Source of the DNA: Aspidiotus rigidus
Taxonomy: Eukaryota; Arthropoda; Insecta; Hemiptera; Diaspididae
Reading direction: 5' to 3'
Assembly: GCA_035079385.1 (NCBI GenBank)
Contig: JAVHKY010000023.1
Span: 4,852,001 to 4,916,000 of the forward strand
Length of the DNA: 64,000 nucleotides
Part shown: piece by piece, positions 53,136 through 64,000 of the stretch
Layout: each line of letters begins with the position of its first letter
Numbering within the stretch: position 1 is the first letter of the stretch
Made by a program: the position numbers and the translations under genes
The notes under the pieces: generated by a model
Database searches by the model: none
What the model saw: the letters and a program-made list of their open reading frames with translations, nothing else
What the model was told of the DNA's origin: nothing

Positions 53136-53756
53136 TTCATTTCATTTTCAGTCTCGAAGTAAATGGCCCACCAAAGCAAACTCTTCAATCAAATGGCGCG
53201 CCGACTGAAGAATTATCAGTTAATATTAATTTTGCGAAGGCACTTTCGTAATCAAAAAAAAGAGCAGAAAAATTTTCTGTTTATTTTCATGTGATATTTT
53301 GTAATTTCGGAGAAACCCTACAAAATAAAAGGAAGAAGACTTAGTTCAATATTAAAAAAAAAAAAAGAAAATCCGATTCTAAGTATCTTTTTAACGATAC
53401 AAAAAAAAAAAAATTTTTATGTTATCACAAGATATCCTATTTTATTTGAAAAAGCAGGTCACATTATTAAGTGTTTACCATTAGTGCCAATGGTACAGAA
53501 GAGAGTTTCAGAATAACCTGATATGTAATATCATTTAATTTATTATTGGGCAATAAAATCCTGCAAAACAAGAGACGAATATTTATTTCATTTGAGAGCA
53601 TCTCAGTCAATGTACATTTCACAGTTGTGATTACCTAATTACATATTCAATTTAAATTCTTCATTTGAAAAAATTATAATAAGTAGTAATATTTAATTTA
53701 TGTAAGAAACCAAAATATTTGTTTATCATTCCGTTATTTGCTCTTCCCTAACTCGC
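53136..53756 (+). other. BEL 3' untranslated region
   Basis: AT-rich with A runs; no env-like frame. Confidence 0.7.
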
Positions 53757-53769
53757 AAGAGGGGGAGAA
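53757..53769 (+). promoter_or_regulatory. BEL polypurine tract
   Basis: AAGAGGGGGAGAA immediately before the 3' LTR: plus-strand primer. Confidence 0.9.
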
Positions 53770-53975
53770 TGTTTAGAGAAGCATTATTCCAACATCGATG
53801 TATACTACTACTACAACAGTGTATAAGATTACGCATCGAAGATAAGATAGATATGACGTATTCTGTTTGTCATGATATGTGCAACATTTCCAGTCCACGG
53901 TTGGCACATTACTCACGATGTATCTAGATTAGTAATTTGTGTTTCAGTACAATAAAAAACCTACTACCGGTAACA
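53770..53975 (+). repeat. BEL 3' LTR (206 bp)
   Basis: TGTTTAGAG...GGTAACA, followed by the ATAGG target duplication. Confidence 0.95.
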
Positions 53976-54830
53976 ATAGGAGAGGGACTTAGAAGAATTT
54001 CGAGTCTTGAGCTATATATGATAGAAGGGGGACTTAAAAGAATTTCAAGTCTTGAGATGTATATGATAGGAGGGGGACTTGGAAGAATCGTGACTTTCGA
54101 GCTATATATGATAGGAGGGGGACTTAGAAGAATTTCAAGTCTCGAGCTATATATGATAGGAGGGGGACTTGGAAGAATTTCATGTCTCGAGCCATATATA
54201 ATAGGGGGGGGGGGGACTTGAAAGAATTTTGACTTTCGAGCTACCGTCCGCCGTCCATCCAAAAACTTGGAAAAATTTTGAAACTCGAGCTATATATGAT
54301 AGAAGGGGGACATAGAAGAATTTCAAGTCTTGAGATGTATATGATAGGAGGGGGACTTGGAAGAATCGTGACTTTCGAGCTATATATGATAGGAGGGGGA
54401 CTTAGAAGATTTAGAAGAATTTCGAGTCTTGAGCTATATATGATAGAAGGTGGACTTAGAAGAATTTCAAGTCTTGAGATGTATATGATAGGAGGGGGAC
54501 TTGGAAGAATTTCAAGTCTCGAGCTATATATAATAGGGGGGGGGGACTTGAAAGAATTTTGACTTTCGAGCTATCGTCCGCCGTCCGCCGTCCAACCATA
54601 AACTTAGAAAAATTTTGAGACTCGAGCTATATAAGATAGGAGGGGGACTTAGAAGAATTTCAAGTCTTGAGATGTATATGATATGAGGGGGACTTGGAAG
54701 AATCGTGACTTTCGAGCTATATATGTTAGGAGGGGGACTTGGAAGAATTTCAAGTCTCGAGCTATATATGATAGGAGGGGGACTTAGAAGATTTAGAAGA
54801 ATTTCGAGTCTTGAGCTATATATGATAGGA
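53976..54830 (-). repeat. 45-bp minisatellite, minus orientation, part 2
   Basis: About 17 units plus GGACGGCGGACGG-type breaks at 54,240 and 54,580, with higher-order repetition (54,290-54,420 resembles 54,000-54,120). Frames of 94-142 codons on both strands repeat a 15-residue unit. Confidence 0.9.
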
Positions 54831-55165
54831 GGGAATGTAGAATGATAATATCGATTTGAATTATATGAAAAGATTATCAACTTAGTTCCACACCACCTGA
54901 GAGGTCGAGTTAAGGAATTGCGGGTTCCCCGCTGCCATTGCAACGTCTGCAATGGCTTCTAATTTTTTTCCCCTCATTTGCCTACCCTAATAATTTTAAA
55001 TCTAGCCGCAAAGCTCGTTAATTTAATCAAAAAAAAATTTTTTTAAATAGTTTAGGTTAGGTTGAACTTCATCAAGGTCTCAAAGTGGGTCTGTGAAGCT
55101 AAAGAGTAAGTCTCTCTGTTTTAAATTCTCTCCCCAAAGCTTTTGGCAGTAACTCCTAAAATTTC
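54831..55165 (-). repeat. Right arm of outer inverted repeats
   Basis: Mirrors 46,722-46,868 (54,825-54,975) and 45,183-45,375 (54,968-55,165), including hairpin GCGGGTTCCCCGC at 54,920-54,932. Confidence 0.8.
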
Positions 55166-57735
55166 ATCTACTTATAGAAAAAAACTACTCGGTTAATATG
55201 ATAATATGTTCCAATTTTAATAATACCGTATAAAATACGTTTCCATCATATTTCTTTCATTACTTCCCTCACCAGTTTTCACTTTAAAAAAATTGTTCTG
55301 GTCCCAAAAGCTCTAGAATTCGCGATCTTTCCATCGGTTCTCACTCCCTACAGATTTTTCTAGCCGTGCTAAAGCTCAGAGATCGATATTATTCAAATTC
55401 ATTGCGTTCACAAAGCTTTTAAACTTCGAGGATTTTCCTACAATTTTCAGTATTCAACATAAAAAACTATTCTTGTATGTTAATTGAAAGTGTGTTATTT
55501 ACGTTACAAAGGAAACACAGACATGCACTGATTTTTAATTTAACGACCGGTTTCGAACCATATATCACTATTCTTGTTTATGTACCCAATGCTACACGGA
55601 AATTTCCTTCTTCTGTGACAGGTCACAATCCGAGCATTTTACTGCAAAAGTCTCACTTCACGCGCATTCTAAATTTGTACGATATTCTACTGTTCGAAAA
55701 AATTCTCAAGTTTGACGACAAGATCGTAAAGGTTTACTTTAACGTCTAGCATTCAGTTTGTATATTCATAGAAATTTCCGAGATAGAAATGCAACTTTTG
55801 ACGCATACATGCTATTAGAAGTTGTACGTAAGTTTCAAGTTCTCTCTACTCGAATGCATACTCGTACGAAGTTCCATTCCTATAAATACATATTTTCTTC
55901 TTTTTATTGTGAGAGATTTTCAACAAACGCCCCTGACATTCTATTCATTCACAAAGGACTATTACTCTTAGCAAAGATGAAGTGTTTGTAGGCTAAATTA
56001 AGGAGCCATCACGTAAGTAATTCTGCACACCATAAGTAAAATATTATGTAATATGGCGGTAAAATTAATACGATTTACAGTGGACGCATTGAAAAAAGAT
56101 AATTATAACAGAATATAATGTCTTCACTCAAACAAGTATTCATGACACCTACAATATGAAAACTTCGAAACTTCTTCGAAGACAATATAATATTTATAGA
56201 CAGAATATATTATGACCGGAAGGAAATGATCTAATTCTATTCAACGTCCAAGATACACATAATAAGATCAAAATAAGATTAGTCCATTGTTTTTAAAAAA
56301 AGAGTGAAAGTGAGAGAGAGATAGACTCAGAAGTCGCACACGCATTTGATTTAATCAAATACAGAAGGTAACGCATGTATAGAATGTAACGAATTAAATT
56401 TTTTTTTTCACAGAAACAAATCAGTTTCCTTTCTTCGCTATAGATGTTCTCAGTAATGGATCGCGATACATTTTATTATTCGTCGACTGTCGCATAAAAT
56501 ATCTGAATGACCCTAGAGAGTGACCGACTTTGCTGAATAAGCCATATTCGTATACATACAATTCTGCTAATAATACTAACAATACAGAATGACCTCTGGC
56601 TCTGGATCGTTATTCTCGACTAATGTAGTCATTTCTTTTTTTTCTCTTCTTTTTAGAATACAACGCAGCGACTCCACAAATAACACGCTCACTACTCATC
56701 GGCTTATTCATTTTTATTCTGAACATCGAGACAGGTGCATATAGTAGACATACCTACCCATACATGCACAGATTTTTTCACAACTTCAACTGTCAGGAAA
56801 ATAACAGCTTCGATCAAAAGAGTGTTTACAGCATTAATTTCTTCAAAAATTAATAATATTTAAATCACCATCCGATCGAACTTATTATTCAACGGAGCGA
56901 TCTCGTGATAATGGAGTAGCACTTATTTTCCTGTGAGACAAATGAATAGGAAATTAGACAAGAAAGGAAAAGATTTATAAATCTGGACCAAAAGTACAAC
57001 TATGTCATTTTTAAAAGTCGAAGAAGGTATCCCTTTTGTTTATTTCCAATAATTAAAGAGTAGTCATTTCATTATTCTTTTCTGATAATTACAAGTTAAG
57101 ATAGCGAAAAACTATCAATCTAAATGATATGAAAGACGGAGAGGAGGAAAATATTAATTGAAGACTCCGGGCTATAGACAGTGTTATGAAGATGTAAATC
57201 GTATTTTGTACGACTGCTCAAAAGTACTCGCGATAAATAAATTTCTTTGTAGGCGAAAAAAGAAATATTGATTTCGGTTTGAGGATACATACACATATAC
57301 GATAAGTAGCTTTACGTAGATTCAGGTTCTTAAATAATCCGATAATCGGAAAGGTGGGATCGTAAACAACAATATACACTGTATTTTCTATTTGAATGCA
57401 AATTCGTTCATGATTTAAAAATGAAAATCTACGAGTGAACAATATAAAGCAACCTTGAGGATACGATTCTGATACTTGATCGTTTATTGTATGAGGAAGT
57501 CTTATGAGTTTTTTTTTTTTTTCGTCTAATACATAAAAGAAAAAATAAAATCAATAGAGCAGAAACGATTGATCTCTTTCCGAACTACACCGAAAAGTTT
57601 TCGTTTTAACATGATCAAAAATTGTATTTTAGCCTCCGGATTTTGAGTTAGGTATAGAGAGAGTTCTCAATCTTCTTAGCCAGACCGTTTTCAAGTTCCA
57701 CCTCTCTAAAATTTCGGTCATTGCTTTATCGTTTT
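55166..57735. other. No gene recognised
   Basis: A 90-codon frame at 55,477 includes TTTAACGACCGGTTTCGAAC at DNA level, a motif type often seen in dispersed repeats. I see no domain. Confidence 0.4.
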
Positions 57736-57995
57736 CCTCCTTAAAAATACAGCTTCCTTAACGAGGAACGCAGGGAACCTGCTCTATGAGTTGAATTAGT
57801 TTTGGTATTGAGAATTCAAATCAAAATCTTGATAGTTTCTTCAGTTTTCTTGAGTCTCTTGTATCATGGTATTTGTAGTCCCTTTCCTTCCTATCATATA
57901 TTATGGCTTCCAAATGCCAATTTTTCCAAGTTTTTGGTTGGACGGAATGAAGGAAATTTTTCGAAAAAACACCCATAGAATAGATTCCCTGTTAA
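57736..57995. repeat. Remnant of the minisatellite/hairpin element
   Basis: CTTCCTTAACGAGGAACGCAGGGAACCTG, one degenerate 45-bp unit near 57,885, GTTTTTGGTTGGACGG, and a diverged hairpin at 57,975-57,990 (ATTCCCTGTTAAAA). Confidence 0.6.
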
Positions 57996-58740
57996 AATAA
58001 CTTTTAGAATGCTGTCTGTGCTCCCCCCTCCCCTGATTCCATGAGCGGATTTACGCGTATACATCTGTACCCTCGTCTCTGGGACTCGTTTCGTTCCTCT
58101 TAACCTAGTCTATTATACCAGGCTTTTACAAAACTATACCGGGTTAAAGTAATGATGGGTTACGTGATCCGTATGAGAAACTTGACCTAAATATAGTGCA
58201 AGGAGGAGAAAGTCGCTTTGACGACACGCTTTTGATCTCGGAAGATCTATTTTGAAACTCACTTTGTACCTCATAGTTGGAGAGGAGTGAACACAACCCT
58301 GAGCTAGAGGAGTTTGACCTCTGAATCAGAAGTCCACTAGCTCATGGAAACTTCTGTTTTTGCAGCAGCTAAAGGATAGAAAAACAGAATGGAACGTTTT
58401 CCGCCAACACTTGACAACAGAATTGTTTTATCCTAATCGAGGTCAACTCTGCAACCTAAGTAGCGAATGAGGAGGTACAAGCATGTAACGATAGACAATA
58501 ATTGAAACCACTAAGAGGTGACAAGCAGCGTATAATAAATAAAAATAAATCCAAAATCAAAAAATTTAGAATCAAGGTCCAGAAAGAAAATTTTAGAGAT
58601 AACACAAGAATTAAAATTATAAGGTAATTTAAAACTAAAGTCACAAGGAATGAAATTCAACAATTTTTGGAAAAGTCAGTTAAATAAGTTTAAAAAACAT
58701 TTTTTTTAAATTTTGGAACAACGAACTACTATTGTCCTAC
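57996..58740. other. No gene recognised
   Basis: Nothing supported. Confidence 0.4.
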
Positions 58741-58930
58741 TGCCCGCTTAATCGAAGGGAGTAAAAGCAGGAGAGTAACTCATTGTTTCAGGCGGTGAAA
58801 GTAGTCTTACCGAGAAGATCGTCCTCTATTGTGATCTCGCGGTGAGGAAGGTAGGATGGAGTTCCGCTTACAATCGAAGCGGCCACAAGCAGGAGAGTAC
58901 CTCGTTTTTTCAGATCATTTCGACCTAAGC
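58741..58930 (-). repeat. Stray units of the hAT-borne ~115-bp repeat
   Basis: CAGGAGAGTAACTC, ACCGAGAAGATCGTCCTCTATTG and TCTCGCGGTGAGGAAG match the repeat of copies A-C, but no CAGTGTTTCTCAACC ends are near. It could be an eroded fourth copy. Confidence 0.5.
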
Positions 58931-59440
58931 GCTAATTTTCACTGTGAAATTGAGAACAATTCCTGAACTCACGGAATTTCCCAGCTTGGAACAATTCTGA
59001 ACCTCCTTATTAGGCCTATTTGCTCATTTTGTAGCCTTGTAGGGTAACTTCGAGATTTTTTTCGGATTCGAGGCTCTGTTTTACAGACAAAATAAGAAAA
59101 ATTTTTAAGCTCACGGAATTTCTCAACATGGAACAATTTTCAACCTCCTCAGGCACATTCACTCATAATTTTTGAACTTCCCAGTTTCATTTCGACATTT
59201 TTTCTCGATTTGCACTAATTTTGACCCTTTCTAGACACCTATTTGGCTGCTTTGCAGAGTATTCTGACCTTTTTTTTTTTTTTTTTTTTGACAGGGCACT
59301 AAATTTCACTAGAAAATTGAGTAAAAAATACAAAGTTTGGGCGATTTATATTTTGGGGAATTTTTTACCCTTTTTAGGCCTATTCACACATTTTGGTGCT
59401 TTGTAGAATTTTGTAACTATTTTTTTTCGCTTTTTCTGTC
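58931..59440 (+). repeat. Degenerate ~140-bp tandem repeat
   Basis: Recurring CTCACGGAATTTC, GGAACAATTTTCAACCTCC and TTAGGCCTATT...CATTTTG blocks at about 58,970, 59,110, 59,220 and 59,350. Confidence 0.6.
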
Positions 59441-59691
59441 AAATTTCCTTGATGTTACAACAATTTAATTCTTAAAATGTTTGAAATTCGCTTAAATACT
59501 GTAAAATTGTTTTTGAACACTATTTTGGGAACCCTGGCAGATTGGTCAATTTTCGGCACATTTTAGTCCTTTAACTTGTCTCGGAAAAGTTGTAGAGACT
59601 TCGTATTTGGCTCAAATTAAAGATGAAATTGAGATACAAGTTTTGTGCATTTGAAGTTTATAAGTAATGTTTTGCGTTTTTGCGCTAGAAC

Positions 59692-61863
59692 AAAGGCTCT
59701 AGCCGGGTAAGGGGGGAAAATGGCCTTGGTCGGAAAATGTTTCAAATGACCGTCAAATTGTTGTCCCCAAAGAGAAAATTCGATATCCAAAAAATTGGAC
59801 CCATCCGATCAGCCACATGGACTGCAGAGGCATTTTTGGGCCTAAAATCCAAATGGCTATATCTCAGCCAATAATGATCGCACAGCGATGAAACTTCAGG
59901 ACATTTTAGTATCATTATGTGAACGTTCATTCATGGTATTTTTTTCAAAAAAAATCATTCATATTTTCCTCGGTTTCTAGCTATAGCAAAACTTCAAACT
60001 CAAATAAAAAAAAATCGGGGGGGGGGGGGAGGCACCTAGGAAAAATCATTCATTTGAAGCGCCATACCCTCTACTACAACATACATGAGTACCACAGTCC
60101 TCGGTGAGGTGCAATATTCCCAAAAAAATCAATATGTATTGAATTTCTGTGATTTTTCCATGAATAGCGGGGTGAACTATGACTGCTACCGCAATAGACC
60201 GCGAGAAATCAATAGTCAATGTTCGAGCTGAAAGATACGCACTGCTCCGTGGGATGAAATGAGAATGTTGATAGACCAAAAATATATTTTTAGTATTTCG
60301 TTTATCGATTTGGTCAATTCTTATGTAAACACGTCCACCGTTTAGGTGGAGTACGTTAGATTGAGAAAAATTCTCCAGTCGCTGGAGCGGTCTGAAAATA
60401 GACGAGAAGTGAGAAAACCCACTTTTTCACCCTGGAGGATCGTGAGTTTTGGTATTTCATTCATCAAATAGGTCAGTTCTCACGCAAACATGTTCGCCAA
60501 GTTTGAAAAAAAATTGTGAAAAAATTCTCCAGTCGCTGGAACCTTCTGGAAATGATAAAAATTAGAGAAAATCCACTTTTTCACCCTGGAGGACCGTGAG
60601 TTTTGGTATTTCATTCATCAATTCGTTCAATTCCTAAGTAAACATGTACGCCAAGTTTGAAAAAAATGGTCAAAAAATTCTCCAGTTTCTGGGATACCCT
60701 GGAAATAGTAAAAACTCCAGGTATAATCCACCTTTCCAACATGGAAAACCGTGATTTTTCATATTCCATAAGATTTGCCGTAATTGATGAATGAAATATG
60801 AAAAGTCGCAGTCCTCCAGGTTGAAAAAGTGGACTTCTTCGATTTTCTGGTATTTCCAGACAGTTCCAGCGACTGGAGAATTTTTTGACTATTTTTTTCA
60901 AACTTGGCGCAGATGTTTACTTGAGAATTTACCTAATTGATGAACAAAATACCAAAACACATGGTCCTCCAGGGTAAAAAATTTGATGTTCTCAATTATT
61001 TGTCCTTTCCAGACCATTACAGCGGCTGGAGAATTTTTTGACTATTTTTTTTCAAACTTGGCGAACATGTTTGCGTGAGAACTGACCTATTTGATGAATG
61101 AAATACCAAAACTCACGGTCCTCCAGGGTGAAAAAGTGGATTTTCTCACTTCTCGTCTATTTTCAGACTGTTCCAGCGACTGGAGAATTTTTCTCAATCT
61201 AACGTACTCCATCTAATCGGTGGACGTGTTTACATAAGAATTGACCAAATCGATAAACGAAATACTAAAAATATATTTTTGGTCTATCAACATTCTCATT
61301 TCATCCCACGGAGCAGTGCGTATTTTTCAGGTCGAACATTGACTATTGATTTCTCGCGGTCTATTGCGGTAGCAGTCATAGTTCACCCCGCTATTCATGG
61401 AAAAATCACAGAAATTCATTAAATATTGATTTTTTGGGGAATATTGCACCTCACCGAGGACTGTGGTACTCATGTATGTTGTAGTAGAGGGTATGGCGCT
61501 TCAAATGAATGATTTTTCCTAGGTGTCTCCCTCCCCCCCCCCGATTTTTTTTTATTCGAGTTTGAAGTTTTGTTATAGCTAGAAACCGGGGAAAATATGA
61601 ATGATTTTTTTTGAAAAAAATACCATAAATGAACGTTCACATAATACTAAAATGTCCTGAAGTTTCATCACTGTGCGATCATTATTGGCTGAGATATAGC
61701 CATTTGGATTTTAGGCCCAAAAATGCCTCTGCAGTCCATGTGGCTGATCGGATGGGTCCAATTTTTTGGATATCGAATTTTCTCTTTGGGGACAACAATT
61801 TGACGGTCATTTGAAACATTTTCCGACCAAGGCCATTTTCCCCCTTACGCGGCTAGAGCCTTT
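59692..61863. mobile_element. 2.2-kb foldback element (near-perfect palindrome)
   Basis: Arms of about 1.07 kb start AAAGGCTCTAGCC at both outer ends and meet near 60,778 with roughly 20 nt of spacer. They match closely throughout, so mirror frames appear (59,930-59,742 minus; 61,629-61,814 plus). The inner part of each arm has three ~160-bp tandem units (AATTCTCCAGTCGCTGGAAC, TTTTCACCCTGGAGGA, TTTTGGTATTTCATTCATCA). No transposase and no clear target duplication. Any transcript would form a very long hairpin. Confidence 0.88.
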
Positions 61864-62377
61864 AGTCCGAAATCTAATTTAACCGTTAACATTATTTCCG
61901 CGCACCCTATACACTCAGCACGGGCTTGCATTTCCCTTCCTTCAAGACAGCGGGCACAGGCAGGTAGGGTACCTAAAATCGAACAAGTTTTTCGTGATCA
62001 CAACTATAATGACCCAAACTCCGAGGTGCGTCACTTCAAATTCTTCGAAGGGCACCACCTCCCCTCTGATTTGACGAATTACGTAAAAGTACAGACAAAG
62101 CAGATTGCTCACTCGGCTAATGCCTCCCTTATAACAACTTCCCTTCTTGAAGGATAAACTTATTTTTTTCAAGCCTTGCATTGTCCTTTTGCCAAGACTT
62201 GACAAAACAATTTCAATTGGTTTTGTACATTCTCAGAAACTTACGTCAACTCACTTGAGCATAAAGAAAACAAAAATAAGACAATCTATTTTTCACGGCC
62301 GGTTAAGAAACTTGCCGGTCCTCCACTTCCACTACAAAATTTTCCATGGCCTCTAAATTTTTTCATTTTTTCTACTT
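61864..62377. other. No gene recognised
   Basis: Frames of 87 and 69 codons without recognisable domains. Confidence 0.4.
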
Positions 62378-62378
62378 T

Positions 62379-62437
<59 letters not shown>

Positions 62438-62446
62438 TCTATTTAT
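62378..62446 (+). repeat. (TTTA)n microsatellite
   Basis: About 17 TTTA/ATTT units. Confidence 0.95.
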
Positions 62447-62479
62447 GTACGTATTTTTTTTTTGCTCATAGATACCATA

Positions 62480-62867
62480 GACCGATTCCCCGGTGACGTC
62501 ACAGTATTGATAACAGTGAGCGATAGTGAGTCAAAGTACCCATATTTGTAATCGATATTACGATTATTGGGCCAATCATGACATCGATTTCCATAAGAAT
62601 AAACAGGGAACAATTCGATCACATACAGATATTCAAAAACAAGATGTTCCTAATGTATTAGAGATCTCTATCTAGAATCTAGAAGTTCTCTAGAATTCAA
62701 ATATGTAGTTTTTATTGCTAACGTACTTCTTGTTCTTGAATACTAGTGAATGATCGAAACGTTCCCTGTGTATTCTTATGAGATTTGAAAATGGCTGCCC
62801 CAAAGCCAGCAGCAGAGAACAAACATTCAATCAAAATCAAAGATGTTGACGTCACGGGGAATCGGTC
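62480..62867. mobile_element. TA-flanked MITE (388 bp) with nested inverted repeats
   Basis: Ends GACCGATTCCCCGGTGACGTC and its complement (one base different), flanked by TA (62,478-62,479 and 62,868-62,869). A second inner pair, CATAAGAATAAACAGGGAAC and GTTCCCTGTGTATTCTTATG, makes it foldback-like. Confidence 0.75.
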
Positions 62868-62869
62868 TA

Positions 62870-64000
62870 TACTTTTGTTCACAGGTGGTTCACAGTTTTT
62901 TCGTTGCCTCCCATCATAGTTTCATTTATTGAGACTGTACATTTACGTACGTATATTTTCGTGTAATCGTCTTTTCGTTTTCGTGCAGTTTTGTATTCCC
63001 CCTAAAATATAAGAATGAGTTATTGTCTTTTTTTCTGCCTACTTTTGTGGTATTGGAAGTGGGAATTGAAAAAAAATTCCGATCATCGAGCTGAGTAGAG
63101 GGGAGGAGACTTGAATAAATTTCGATCTGTTTCTTCATGATATTAGGTACATTTTAATTTATTCATATCATCATTTCTCGCTAAATTTCTATTTTCATTC
63201 TCTAGTTCCCATTTTTATTTGATTTGATTCTGATTCAATCAAACTCAATTTTCTTTTTCACTATCTCCTCTTCAATAACTTCTACTTCTTTCTGAATCTT
63301 CAGTTTGATCTTGGTACATGGTACTTGATTTTGTTCCTTCAAAATCTCTTCCAGATACATTTTTCCGCGCGTAAACTGAAAAGTTCTTCAATTTTCAATC
63401 AGCCGACTCAATCATTATAACCAATTTTTTGGATAAAGTAATTCAGAAGTACCAAAGTCTTTGAAAAACATTATTATTTTGAATTTCCTTCTTATATTCG
63501 TTTTCATTTATTTATTTATTTAAAGTACAGTACCAGTACCTATCCATAATACTTATCTAATTCAATTATTAACATCTTGAAAAATGAGGTCATAAAGAAT
63601 AAATCAATTATTGTAATCTTATAGGTCAAATTTAAATCAAAATAACACGTTCTTAAGTGATGAATCAAATCATGATTCGGTTGGAATTGAAATAAAATGA
63701 AATAATTTCCAGTAAATTAACTTATTAGTAACCATCAATACCATACGTTTCAGCTCGTTTTGCAGTCATGAAAAATGTTACAAAGAAGCACAAGTGACTG
63801 ATTAATGAATAGTTTTATGAAAATTAGAGGTTATTTCTCCTATTTACAATATCTCGCTTGAATTTAGATGTAGGTTATACTTGAATCAGATTTCTATAAT
63901 TGTTACATATACTGTATCTTTGAAATAAGTCCTGTCGTAAAACAAGTACAAATTCTGGTCGCATAGTCTCACAGATAATACTCAATATTTCATTTAAGAA
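62870..64000. other. No gene recognised
   Basis: AT-rich, with a short TTTATTTA tract near 63,510; no supported feature. Confidence 0.5.

Larger units (their letters stand above)
49568..53975 (+). mobile_element. BEL/Pao LTR retrotransposon, gag-less, with an extra inverted LTR
   Basis: 4408 bp between identical 5-bp target duplications ATAGG (49,563-49,567 and 53,976-53,980), inserted in the 45-bp minisatellite. Order: LTR (+), 17-18 nt of tRNA-Tyr sequence, LTR (-), a short copy of integrase-coding DNA, pol from the start of RT, polypurine tract, LTR (+). Gag and protease are missing. The outer LTRs look identical by eye, so insertion is recent. The internal part is defective and was probably mobilised in trans. 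Confidence 0.92.

Noticed and set aside
53924..54562. Long frames on both strands, IIYSSRLEILLSPPP and MIGGGLGRIS types
   Set aside because: Same minisatellite effect; both strands open, so no evidence for selection on either.
59742..59930. 62-codon frame conserved in two copies (also 61,629-61,814)
   Set aside because: The two are mirror images within one palindrome, so conservation reflects the arms' identity and not coding selection.

Overview
The window is eukaryotic nuclear DNA, most likely from an arthropod and plausibly a sap-feeding hemipteran. The evidence is AT-rich sequence with very few coding genes, two nuclear tRNA-Asp genes, a tRNA-Tyr gene with a 14-nt intron, short CCTAA/TTAGG-type tracts, and a dense mix of Penelope, BEL/Pao, several LINE clades, hAT-like, foldback and possible Helentron-like elements. 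The species is inferred loosely; no diagnostic host gene was seen. Nearly everything recognisable is a transposable element, many of them nested.

Layout. 1-1606: 3' part of a Penelope-like element (PLE), a hammerhead-like motif and the start of a tandem second copy. 1.7-2.3 kb: R1-like LINE debris. 3.4-7.9 kb: two tRNA-Asp and one tRNA-Tyr in otherwise featureless DNA. 9.07-11.36 kb: RTE-like LINE fragments between 0.4-kb inverted arms. 11.9-15 kb: 45-bp minisatellite, AT microsatellites and a C21 tract. 15.6-18.8 kb: Jockey/CR1-type LINE debris split by a hAT-like element. 18.99-23.4 kb: a small cysteine-rich secreted-protein gene (minus strand) with two I-clade LINEs upstream and a TATA promoter/first exon further upstream; that promoter region is duplicated at 33.5-34.0 kb. 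24.5-29.4 kb: second hAT-like element with a 2.1-kb insertion carrying a short PLE/hammerhead fragment. 30.16-32.82 kb: nearly complete PLE with 13-bp target duplications and its own hammerhead-like motif. 35.08-39.50 kb: an outer hAT-like element with a third copy of the family nested inside. 40-43 kb: a TA-flanked MITE and mostly unassigned DNA. 43.4-55.2 kb: PLE debris and a complex of inverted repeats and minisatellites, into which a young BEL/Pao element (49,568-53,975) inserted. 59.69-61.86 kb: a 2.2-kb near-perfect palindrome. 62.48-62.87 kb: a MITE.

Two points stand out. (1) Three PLE loci share a compact hammerhead-ribozyme architecture in which stem II and the self-complementary stem III differ in sequence but keep pairing. 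(2) The BEL element has identical terminal LTRs plus a third LTR in reverse orientation; between it and the 5' LTR lie 17-18 nt identical to the mature 3' end of tRNA-Tyr, whose gene sits in this same window. This looks like captured plus-strand strong-stop DNA, a fossil of a faulty reverse-transcription event.

Coordinates of repeats and element ends were read by eye; identity values were not computed.
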